NCBI RefSeq assembly: GCF_965638725.1
Contig: NC_134981.1
Span: 43,304,849 to 43,368,848, forward strand
DNA: 64,000 nucleotides
Direction of reading: 5' to 3'
Source: Aptenodytes patagonicus
Taxonomy: Eukaryota > Chordata > Aves > Sphenisciformes > Spheniscidae
Positions within the stretch are counted from its first letter, which is position 1, and every line of letters begins with the position of its first letter. The notes beneath the pieces were generated by a model, which ran no database searches, was not told the DNA's origin, and was given only the letters and a program-made list of their open reading frames with translations. This document shows positions 36,887-48,951 of the stretch, one piece after another. The translations under genes were made by a program, and so were the position numbers.

Positions 36887-37433
36887 TGTCGTGGTTTAAC
36901 CTCAGTCGGCAACTGAGCACCACGCAGCCGCTCGCTCACTCCTCCCCACCCCGGTGGGATGGGGGAGAGAATCGGAAGAGTAGAAGTGAGAAAACTCGTG
37001 GGTTGAGATAAGAACAGTTTAATAATTGAAATAGAATAAAATAATAATAATAATAATAATATACAAAGTGATGCACAATGCAATTGCTCACCACCCGCCG
37101 ACCGATGCCCAGCCAGTCCCCGAGCAGCGGCCCCCCCGGCCAGCTTTCCCCCAGTTTATGTACTGAGCATGACGTCACGTGGTATGGAATAGCCCTTTGG
37201 CCAGTTTGGGTCAGCTGTCCTGGCTGTGCCCCCTCCCAGCTTCTTGTGCACCTCCAGCCTTCTCAGTCGGTAGAGCACGGGAAGCTGAAAAGTCCTTGGC
37301 TAGTGTAAGCATGACTTAGCAACAACTAAAACATCGGTGTGTTATCAACATTGTTCTCATCCTGAATCTAAAACACAGCCCTGTACCAGCTACTAGGAAG
37401 AAAATTAACTCTACCCCAGCCGAAACCAGGACA
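36887..37433 (-). mobile_element. LTR, main family
   Basis: 547 bp from TGTCGTGGTTTAACCTCAGT to CCAGGACA, antisense. The CRE is intact (TGACGTCA at about 37171). The left flank is the LTR fragment at 36806-36886 and the right flank starts ACAAT. The flanks do not match, so it may have inserted into, or recombined with, an older LTR. Confidence 0.88.
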
Positions 37434-37727
37434 ACAATGGGTCTGATGGCTCTGCTGGGACAGCCCTGGGAGGGGCCCGGAGAAGGTGTTCATTCCTCGG
37501 GAGTCCTTGATTTGGGTTCCCGTCTGGTATTTTGTGCCCCTGTGCTCCTCTGGACTTGTGCAGATGGGCCTTTGATCAACTGATGGCCCCTGTGATGGGC
37601 CTGGGAGTAGCCCGGCAGGGTATTATATAGCTATAAAGTAAATCACTTACTTTTTTCACGGCTCTTTCCGTAAAGAATCTTTCCTTAAATAAATGCAGAA
37701 AAGAGACTTTATCTGGTTCAGACATTG
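37434..37727. other. Unclassified, possibly LTR-derived
   Basis: GC-rich start, then TATTATATAGC (about 37621) and AATAAATGCAGAAAAGAGAC (about 37688), an arrangement like a promoter and polyadenylation region of another LTR. I could not assign it to a family. Confidence 0.35.
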
Positions 37728-37732
37728 CTCTG

Positions 37733-38279
37733 TGTCCTGGTTTCGGCAGGGATAGAGTTAAATTCCTTCCTTGTAGCTGGTACAGGGCTGTGTTTTGGAT
37801 TTAGGATGAGAACAAAGTTGATAACGCACCGATGTTTTAGTTGTTGCTAGGTAGTGCTTACACTAGCCAAGGACTTTTCAGCTTCCCATGCTCTACCGAC
37901 TGAGAAGGCTGCAGGTGCACAAGAAGCTGGGAGGGGGGCACAGCCAAAGTGGCCAAAGGGACATTCCATACCATGTGACGTCATGCTCAGTACATAAACT
38001 GGGGAAAGCTGGCCGGGGGGGCCACTGCTCAGGGACTGTCTGGGCATCGGTCGGCGGGTGGTGAGCAATTGCATTGTGCATCACTTGCTTTGTGTATTAT
38101 CATTATTATCATATTATTATTATCATCATTTTATTTCAATTGTTGAGCTGTTTTTATCTCAACCCACGAGTTTTTCTCACTTGTGCTCTTCCAATTCTCT
38201 CCCCCATCCCACCAGGGGAGGGGGGAGTGAGCGAGCGGCTGCGTGGTGCTCAGTTGCCGACTGAGGTTAAACCACTACA
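37733..38279 (+). mobile_element. LTR of the aberrant insertion
   Basis: 547 bp from TGTCCTGGTTTCGGCAGGGA to AAACCACTACA, with an intact CRE (37977-37984) and the TATA-like ACATAAAC downstream. Confidence 0.93.
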
Positions 38280-38287
38280 GTCCTTTT

Positions 38288-38363
38288 TGGTGCCCAACGT
38301 GGGGCACGAACCCACGACCCTGGGATTAAGAGTCCCATGCTCTACTGACTGAGCTAGCCGGGC
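38288..38363 (-). tRNA. Retrovirus-captured tRNA-Lys(CTT) copy (tRNA pseudogene)
   Basis: Read on the minus strand, these 76 bases form a complete cloverleaf sequence including the encoded 3' CCA. It starts GCCCGGCTAGCTCAGT, has anticodon-loop sequence CTCTTAA (anticodon CTT), and has a T-arm GTGGGTTCGTGCCCCAC. The base at tRNA position 58 is T instead of A, which also damages the B-box. It is contiguous with the primer binding site (38288-38305), so it comes from copying the primer during reverse transcription and not from an ordinary tRNA gene. A tRNA search would probably call it as a gene. Confidence 0.93.
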
Positions 38364-38971
38364 GAGCATATTGTCCATAGCCGTCCAGGTGAGCATATTG
38401 TCACCTGGCTGCTCCGATGCTGGGATAATGGAGCCAGTAGCCTGGAATTAGAGGGTAGGGAAGCCAAGCAGCTGGGATCCCTTTCTAGGGAAGGGGGCAT
38501 TGACAAAGCGATTGGAAAAGGGACACGAGTCCTCAGCCTTTGGAGGCGACTCTTGTCAAGCGTGAAGGAAAGGTATCCCTTCAAGGAAGATGTCATATGT
38601 CGCCCAGGCAAGTGGACCACCATGGAGAAGGGTATCCAGTTTCTGAGAGAATTAGCTGTGCTGGAGGTGATTTATGGTGACCTGGACAATGAACAGCTAT
38701 CCAAAGATCCAGATGAAGTCAAGTGCACACGACCCATGTGGCGGAAGTTTATAAGGAGCTCACCATCGTCATACGCCAACTCATCGGCAGTGATGACCTG
38801 GAAAGATGGAGAGGAACAAACAGTGGATGAATTGGCTAGTCAACTCCGGCAATATGAGGAAAGTCTCTCTTCCTCCCCCGTCTCGGCTGTGGAGAAACTG
38901 TCCCGGGAGATCCAGCAACTCAGAGAGGATAGGTCCTACTCCTCACCTGTACGGACCAGTATCTCGGCTAT
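38364..38971 (+). pseudogene. gag: gag fragment in the aberrant insertion
   Basis: The first 12 bases (GAGCATATTGTC) recur at 38391-38402, the proper gag position, pointing to two template jumps after the tRNA end. From there gag is open through VTWLLRCWDNGAS, the VKERYPFKEDV block and RTSISAI, stopping at CTATTAGGA, where the inverted LTR tip starts. Leader, N-terminus and repeat are missing. Confidence 0.88.
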
Positions 38972-39011
38972 TAGGAAGGAAATTAACTCTATCCCTGCCG
39001 AAACCAGGACA
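38972..39011 (-). mobile_element. Inverted 40-bp LTR tip
   Basis: TAGGAAGGAAATTAACTCTA through CCGAAACCAGGACA, the reverse complement of the first 40 bases of the LTR. The junction with gag shares TAGGA (38972-38976). Confidence 0.9.
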
Positions 39012-39409
39012 CTCTGTCTAAGGGAGTTGCCATAATTCAGTGAGAGTTTGGGAGAGAAAGGAAGGTGAAGAGGCAAAATGGTAGCAGGTGACAAACTTAA
39101 AAGATTGCTGTGGAACAGATTTTCAGGAAAATGGATCCAGACAAAAACTCAATTACTTAATGAAAATGATCCTGTTTCACTGTTAAAGCTTCTGGTAACC
39201 CATTAGAATAAGTCCCTAACCTATAAATCACCTTGTATTGCATCCTCAGCTGATGACCTAAAACCCTATGAAACTTCCAGTGACTAGTTTCTTCCTTTTT
39301 TAGTTCAGAAAAAGAGTGGCCAAAAGAAATCCTCCCCTTTATTATAGGTCTGAAAAATATCGGAAATTACTATATGTAACCAAATGCCAAAGGATGGCCC
39401 CTGAGCGGT

Positions 39410-42663
<3,254 letters not shown>

Positions 42664-42668
42664 TATGC

Positions 42669-43263
42669 TGTTGTGGTTTAACCTCAGCCGGCAACTAAGC
42701 ACCACACAGCCGCTCGCTCACTCCCCCCCCCGGTGGGATGGGGGAGAGAATCGGAAGAGTAGAAGTGAGAAAACTCGTGGGTTGAGATAAAGACAGTTTA
42801 ATGGGTAAAGCAAAAGCTGCGCACGCAAGCAAAGCAAAACAAGGAATTCATTCACTACTTCCCATCGGCAGGCAGGTGTTCAGCCATCTCCAGGAAAGCA
42901 GGGCTCCATCACGCGTAATGGTTACTTGGGAAGACAAACACCATCACTCCGAACGTTCCCCCCCTTCCTTCTTCTTCCCCCAGCTTTATATGCTGAGCAT
43001 GACGTCACATGGTATGGAATATCCCTTTGGCCAGTTTGGGTCAGCTGTCCTGGCTGTGCCCCCTCCCAGCTTCTTGTGCACCTCCAGCCTTCTCAGTCGG
43101 TAGAGCATGGGAAGCTGAAAAGTCCTTGACTAGTGTAAGCACTACCTAGCAACAACTAAAACATCGGTGTGTTATCAACATTGTTCTCACCCTAAATCCA
43201 AAACACAGCACTGTACCAGCTACTAGGAAGGAAATTAACTCTATCCCTGCCGAAACGAGGACA
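42669..43263 (-). mobile_element. Recombinant solo LTR
   Basis: 595 bp with perfect TATGC duplication (42664-42668 and 43264-43268). Its U3 (CRE at 43000-43007, TTTATA box at 42985-42990) matches the main family. The following part (GAATTCATTCACTACTTCCC and CACGCGTAATGGTTACTTGG on the + strand) matches the second-family LTR at 1581. The very end is again main-family. It is antisense to KCNN2. Confidence 0.93.
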
Positions 43264-43268
43264 TATGC

Positions 43269-43810
43269 TGTAGTTCTAATATGAAAGGGCACCATAGTCT
43301 CCTACTTAGACTACTGCTAGAGAAGTATTGCGTTACTGAAGACTCTTTGCCAAATGGGATCCTGTCCTGCAGTCCTTACATATGAAAAACACTATTTCTG
43401 GCTCAGAACCCAGTTTCTTTGCATTAATATCAAAGATGGGCAGCTGTTTACCATTATTGTACTCAATAAGCATCTGGTGACAGAGTATCACTATAAACTA
43501 TTGGAATACTGACGAAGAGGTTTCTTTATTTGTGTAAAAATAAATAAATGCAGCTGCTGCGATGTGGGAGCCTTGTTCTCCAGTGTACCTTGCTATCAGT
43601 GGTGCTTGAGGCACTAAGAACAAAGCTGAAAAAACCAAGCTCTGTAAGTATTTGAATTATTCTATGTATTTTCAAGAAACCTTAAATAGAAAACAATACA
43701 CAAGACAACCAAATAGTCATAGGTTTCTGTATGCATATGCTTACAGTAGGTAGTTACTCCAACATTTGCATATTTTTTTTAAGCTAATTAGATACACATT
43801 TTCATTCTTT
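43269..43810. other. KCNN2 intron, no repeat recognised
   Basis: AT-rich intronic DNA between the solo LTR and the provirus. Confidence 0.6.
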
Positions 43811-43815
43811 CAGAG

Positions 43816-44368
43816 TGTCGTGGTTTAACCTCAGCCGGCAACTGAGCACCACACAGCCATTCGCTCACTCTCCCCTGCCCCGGTGGGATGGGGGATAGAA
43901 TCGGAAGAGTAAAAGTGAGAAAACTTGTGGGTTGAGATAAGAACAGTTTAATAATTGAAATAAAATAATAATAACAACAACAATAAAAGAATATACAAAG
44001 CAAGTGATGTACAATGCAATTGCTCACCACCCGCCGACCGATGCCCAGACAGTCCCCGAGCAGCAGTCACCCCGGCCAGCTTTCCCCAGTTTATGTACTG
44101 AGCATGACGTCCCATGGTATGGAATATCCCTTTGGCCAGTTTGGGTCAGCTGTCCTGGCTGTGCCCACTCCCAGCTTCTTGTGCACCTGCAGCCTTCTCA
44201 GTCGGTAGAGCATGGGAAGCTGAAAAGTCCTTGGCTAGTGTAAGCATGACTTAGCAACAACTAAAACATCGGTGTGTTATCAACATTATTCTCCTACTAA
44301 ATCCAAAACACAGCCCTGTACCAGCTACTAGGAAGGAAATTAACTCTATCCCAGACGAAACCAGGACA
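43816..44368 (-). mobile_element. 3' LTR of the full provirus
   Basis: 553 bp, TGTCGTGGTTTAACCTCAGC to CCAGGACA. The CRE is mutated (TGACGTCC on the + strand). Shares a distinctive TTATTCTCCTACTAAATCC with its 5' LTR. Confidence 0.93.
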
Positions 44369-44765
44369 GTATCCACCCCTTATTCTATACCATCTACGTG
44401 ATGCCCGGGTCCCCCACTTTCCAATACATTCCCATTAATCACCATGCCTTTTCCTGTCTTTTGATATATATATACACACAGATATCATTCCCTTAGCCTG
44501 TGGGCCATCGCTCTAAAATGTCCGTTGAGTTCATTTAGTCCATGACTTTGGGCTCCATCTGTCATAATAATCTTTCAGGCCAGGAAAGATGGAGATGGTA
44601 TGCGGTGTTGGATTCTTTCATGCTGAAGTCAGTTTTGGTACCATCATCACTGTGCTTTGTTCGGTTTCATCAAAGTTCATTCTTCATTAATCTGGGTGAT
44701 TCTTTTTGTAATACTGTTGATATGGCATATAATATTACGTAGCAATTAACATCATACAGCTCAAA
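44369..44765. other. pol-to-LTR spacer without env
   Basis: About 400 bp after the integrase stop. It holds a purine-rich AATAAGGGGTGGATA (minus strand) next to the LTR and a TATATATACACACA tract at about 44465. No env frame, as in the palindrome copies. Confidence 0.8.
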
Positions 44766-47700
44766 TCATTGGCTATACCTACCCAATATCAAATCCCCTT
44801 GAGGTACACCTCGGACTTCCCCATCCTTCCGCATTATCCACCAAGTGCACCCAGGTCCTCGAGCAAAAGCAGTCCCACGGATGGGTCTGCCTTTGCCCAA
44901 GGCAGGAATAACCCAGACTGTCTTCCCCAGCATATTTTCTTTCATGTGCACTACAGGGACTTTATTCCCATCTACAGTACATAAAACTTTTGACTGGGCA
45001 GGGCCTGCTCGATTGGCAGATCCCCTCGTGTTGACTAACCAGGTGGCCTTTGCGAAATGCGTATCCCAATGTTTGAACGTCCCGCCACCCATTGCTCTCA
45101 GCGTAGTCTTTAACAGTCCATTGTATCGTTCAATTTTCCCGGAGGCTGGTGCATGATAGGGGATGTGATACACCCACTCGATGCCATACTCTTTGGCCCA
45201 GGTGTCCATGAGGTTGTTTCGGAAATGAGTCCCGTTGTCTGACTCAATTCTTTCTGGGGTGCCATGTCGCCATAGGACTTGCTTTTCAAGGCCCAGGATA
45301 GTGTTCCGGGCAGTGGCATGGGGCACGGGATATGTTTCCAGCCATCCGGTGGTTGCCGCCACCATTGTAAGCACGTGGCGCTTGCCTTGGCGGGTTTGTG
45401 GGAGTGTGATATAATCGATCTGCCAGGCCTCCCCATATTTATATTTCAGCCATCGCCCTCCATACCAGAGAGGCTTTAACCGCTTGGCTTGCTTGATCGC
45501 AGCGCATGTTTCACATTCATGGATAACCCGCGCAATAGTGTCCGTGGTCAAGTCCACCCCTCGATCACGAGCCCATCTGTATGTTGCATCTCTTCCTTGA
45601 TGGCACCCTGAGGTGTCATGGGCCCACCGAGCTATAAACAATTCACCCTTATGTTGCCAGTCCAGATCCACCTGAGCCACTTCAATCTTAGCAGCCTGAT
45701 CCACCTGCTGGTTGTTTTGATGTTCTTCAGTGGCCCGACTCTTGGGTATGTGAGCATCTACGTGACGGACTTTTACAACCAGGTTCTCCACCCGGGCAGC
45801 AATATCTTGCCACAATGCGGCAGCCCAGATGGGTTTGCCTCTGCGCTGCCAGTTGCTCTGCTTCCATTGCTGCAACCACCCCCACAGGGCATTTGCCACC
45901 ATCCATGAGTCAGTACAGAGATAGAGCACTGGCCACTTTTCTCGGTCAGCAATGTCTAAAGCCAGCTGGATGGCCTTTACTTCTGCAAATTGGCTCGATT
46001 CACCTTCTCCTTCAGCAGTTTCTGCCACTTGTCGCATAGGACTCCATACAGCAGCTTTCCACCTCCGATGCTTTCCCACAATACGACAGGACCCATCAGT
46101 GAACAGAGCATATGGCTTCTCATTTTCTGGTAGTTTATTATACAGTGGGGCCTCTTCAGCACGCGTCACCTCCTCCTCTGGCGATATTCCAAAATTGTTG
46201 CCCTCTGGCCAATCCATGATCACTTCCAGGATTCCTGGGCGACTGGGGTTTCCTATTCGAGCTCGTTGTGTGATCAGTGCGACCCACTTACTCCACGTAG
46301 CATCAGTTGCATGATGTGTACAGGGGACCCTCCCTCTGAACATCCAGCCCAGCACCGTCAGTCGTGGTGCCAGGAGGAGCTGTGCTTCAGTGCCGATCAC
46401 TTCCGAAGCAGCTCGAACCCCTTCATAGGCTGCCAATATCTCTTTTTCAGTTGGAGTATAGCGGGCCTCGGATCCTCTGTCTCCCCGACTCCAAAACCCT
46501 AGGGGTCGACCTCGAGTCTCCCCTGGTGCTTTCTGCCAGAGGCTCCAGGTAGGGCCATACTCCCCGGCTGCGGTATAGAGCACATTTTTTACATCTTGTC
46601 CTGCCCGGACTGGCCCCAGGGCTACTGCATGAACTATCTCCTCTTTAATTTGTTCAAAGGCTTGTCGTTGCTCAGGGCCCCATTTGAAATCGTTCTTCTT
46701 TCGGGTCACTTGATAGAGAGGGTTTACAATCAGACTGTAATTTGGAATATGCATTCTCCAAAAACCCACGACGCCTAAGAAAGCTTGTGTTTCCTTTTTG
46801 CTAGTTGGTGGAGACATGGCTGTTATTTTGTTGATCACATCCATTGGGATCTGACAACGTCCATCTTGCCATTTTATTCCTAAAGACTGGATCTCCTGTG
46901 CAGGTCCCTTGACCTCACTTTGCTTTATGGCAAAACCGGCCTTCAGCAGGATTTGGACTATTTCCTTCCCTTTTTCAAAAACTTCTCCTGCTGTGTTGCC
47001 CCACACGATGATGTCATCAATGTATTGCAGGTGTCCTGGAGCCTCACCCTGTTCCAGTGTAGTCTGGATCAGTCCATGGCAAATGGTGGGGCTGTGTTTC
47101 CACCCCTGGGGCAGTCGGTTCCAGGTGTACTGGACGCCCCTCCAAGTGAAAGCAAACTGTGGCCTGCACTCTGCTGCCAAAGGGCTTGAGAAGAACGCAT
47201 TAGCGATATCAGTTGTGGCATACCACTTGGCTGCCTTTGACTCCAGTTCGTACTGAAGTTCTAGCATGTCTGGCACGGCAGCACTCAGCAGCGGCGTGAC
47301 TTCATTTAGGCCACGATAGTCTACTGTCAGTCTCCACTCTCCATTAGACCTCCGCACTGGCCATATGGGACTGTTAAAGGGTGAGCGAGTCTTGCTGATC
47401 ACTCCTTGGCTCTCCAGTCGACGAATCAGCTCATGAATGGGAATCAGGGAGTCTCGGTTGGTGCGATATTGCCGCCGGTGCACCGTGGTGGTAGCGATTG
47501 GCACCTGTTGGTCTTCGACCTTCAGCAACCCCACAACAGAGGGGTCCTCCGAGAGACCAGGCAAGGTGGACAGCTGTTTAGTTTCCTCCGTCTCCAAGGC
47601 AGCTATACCAAAGGGCCACCGGTACCCTTTTGGGTCCTTGAAACACCCTCTCCTGAGGTAGTCTATGCCAAGGATGCACGGAGCCTCTGGGCCAGTCACA

Positions 47701-47903
47701 ATGGTGTGCTTCTGCCACCCATTTCCCATTAGACTTACTTCGGCTTCCAATACAGTTAGCTTTTGGGATCCCCCCGTCACCCCAGAAATACAGATGGGTT
47801 CTGCCCCTATATAGCTTGATGGCATTAGGGTACACTGTGCACCAGTGTCCACTAGAGCCTTATACTCCTGTGGGTCTGATGTGCCAGGCCACCGAATCCA
47901 CAC
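44766..47903 (-). CDS. pol: ERV Pol, open 1045-codon frame (PR-RT-RNase H-IN)
   Basis: Retroviral Pol polyprotein. Domains by residue, counted from the GTG at 47903: protease active site LVDTGAQ at about 17-23; reverse transcriptase with catalytic D232 and YIDD at 294-297; RNase H with D603, E641, D665 and the later HVDAH/VDQAAK block (714-738); integrase zinc region ending in a C-x2-C pair at 798/801; and integrase catalytic D830, D889, E925 with the classical 35-residue D-to-E gap. The frame is continuous with gag upstream, separated by one TAG (47958-47960), so the real product would be a Gag-Pol readthrough. The start at 47903 is arbitrary. The sequence is closest in feel to class III (ERV-L-like) elements, by inference. 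Expression and activity are unknown. Confidence 0.93.
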   Translation of the reverse strand: MWIRWPGTSDPQEYKALVDTGAQCTLMPSSYIGAEPICISGVTGGSQKLTVLEAEVSLMGNGWQKHTIVTGPEAPCILGIDYLRRGCFKDPKGYRWPFGIAALETEETKQLSTLPGLSEDPSVVGLLKVEDQQVPIATTTVHRRQYRTNRDSLIPIHELIRRLESQGVISKTRSPFNSPIWPVRRSNGEWRLTVDYRGLNEVTPLLSAAVPDMLELQYELESKAAKWYATTDIANAFFSSPLAAECRPQFAFTWRGVQYTWNRLPQGWKHSPTICHGLIQTTLEQGEAPGHLQYIDDIIVWGNTAGEVFEKGKEIVQILLKAGFAIKQSEVKGPAQEIQSLGIKWQDGRCQIPMDVINKITAMSPPTSKKETQAFLGVVGFWRMHIPNYSLIVNPLYQVTRKKNDFKWGPEQRQAFEQIKEEIVHAVALGPVRAGQDVKNVLYTAAGEYGPTWSLWQKAPGETRGRPLGFWSRGDRGSEARYTPTEKEILAAYEGVRAASEVIGTEAQLLLAPRLTVLGWMFRGRVPCTHHATDATWSKWVALITQRARIGNPSRPGILEVIMDWPEGNNFGISPEEEVTRAEEAPLYNKLPENEKPYALFTDGSCRIVGKHRRWKAAVWSPMRQVAETAEGEGESSQFAEVKAIQLALDIADREKWPVLYLCTDSWMVANALWGWLQQWKQSNWQRRGKPIWAAALWQDIAARVENLVVKVRHVDAHIPKSRATEEHQNNQQVDQAAKIEVAQVDLDWQHKGELFIARWAHDTSGCHQGRDATYRWARDRGVDLTTDTIARVIHECETCAAIKQAKRLKPLWYGGRWLKYKYGEAWQIDYITLPQTRQGKRHVLTMVAATTGWLETYPVPHATARNTILGLEKQVLWRHGTPERIESDNGTHFRNNLMDTWAKEYGIEWVYHIPYHAPASGKIERYNGLLKTTLRAMGGGTFKHWDTHFAKATWLVNTRGSANRAGPAQSKVLCTVDGNKVPVVHMKENMLGKTVWVIPALGKGRPIRGTAFARGPGCTWWIMRKDGEVRGVPQGDLILGRYSQ

Positions 47904-47957
47904 AGTCCAGTAAACCCGGTTGTCCCTTTCCTCCCCCTGGCTGGAGGCAGGGCCCCT

Positions 47958-48951
47958 CTAGTCCTTGTCACAGTATTCGTTTCTCACTTCTTGTAAATAC
48001 GAGTCAGAAGTTTCTTCATTAAGATCAGGAGTAAGATCAAACCTTCTACCCTGTCTGGGGAACTGCCCGCTGGAAACTGGAGCAGCAATTTTCCTGGGAG
48101 AACCTCTTTCTGTGATTGTTTTCCCTTGCAGTTCACGTACCCGTGCCCCTAGGGCTGAGGTAGGTTTCCCATCCCACTTCCTCATGTCCTCTCCGTGGTC
48201 ACGCAGGTAAAACCATAGGGTGCCCCGTGGTGTGTACCCTTTATATTCTCTCTCTCGAGCAAAAGAACGCTGACTCCTAATAGCCGAGATACTGGTCCGT
48301 ACAGGTGAGGAGTAGGACCTATCCTCTCTGAGTTGCTGGAACTCCTGGGACAGTTTCTCCGCAGCCGAGACGGGGGAGGAAGAGAGACTTTCTTCGTATT
48401 GCCCGAGTTGACCAGCCAATTCATCCACTGTTTGTTCCTCTCCGTCTTTCCAGGTCATCACTGCCAATGAGTTGGCGTATGACGATGGTACGCTCCTTAT
48501 AAAATTCCGCCACATGGGTCGCATGCTCTGGACTTCATCTGCATCTTTGAATAACTGCTCGTTGTCCAGGTCACCATAAATCACCTCCAGCACAGCTAAT
48601 TCTCTCAGAAACTGTATACCTCTCTCGATCGTGGTCCACTTGCCTGGGCGACATATGACATCTTTCTTGAAGGGATACCTTTCCTTCACGCTTGACAAGA
48701 GTCGCCTCCAGAGGCTGAGGACTCCTGTCCCTTTTCCAATCGCTTTGTCAATGCCCCCTTCCCTAGAAAGGGATCCCAGCTGCTTGGCTTCCCTACCCTC
48801 TAATTCCAGGCTACTGGCCCCATTATCCCAGCATCGGAGCAGCCAGGTGACAATGTGCTCGCCTGGATGACCGCTGAAATCTTTTCGTATATCTCGCAGC
48901 TCACTCAGGGATAGGGATCAGGTGGTTACCGCCTCATTTATGAGTTCTTCC
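47958..48951 (-). pseudogene. gag: ERV gag, 3' part (full provirus)
   Basis: Capsid-like C-terminal half. It is open from 48917 to the TAG at 47958-47960, but a TGA at 48918-48920 (CCACCTGATCC) breaks it upstream, and a CR1 replaces continuity at 48951. Blocks ELAVLEVIYGDLDNEQL and REYKGYTPRGTLWFYL are present. No CCHC zinc knuckle before the stop. Confidence 0.88.

Larger units (their letters stand above)
37733..39011 (+). mobile_element. Aberrant ERV insertion with captured primer tRNA
   Basis: A 1279-bp unit flanked by a perfect CTCTG duplication (37728-37732 and 39012-39016). Order: full LTR, primer binding site continuing into a complete tRNA-Lys copy, a middle piece of gag, and a 40-bp LTR tip in inverted orientation. 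Both outer ends therefore carry the same LTR start (TGTCCTGGTTTCGGC). The perfect duplication shows that integrase inserted this product as one unit, rather than its being rearranged afterwards. Confidence 0.92.

Noticed and set aside
38288-38363. A functional tRNA-Lys gene
   Set aside because: It is contiguous with the ERV primer site, encodes CCA, has A58 changed in the B-box, and lies inside a unit flanked by an ERV-type target duplication.
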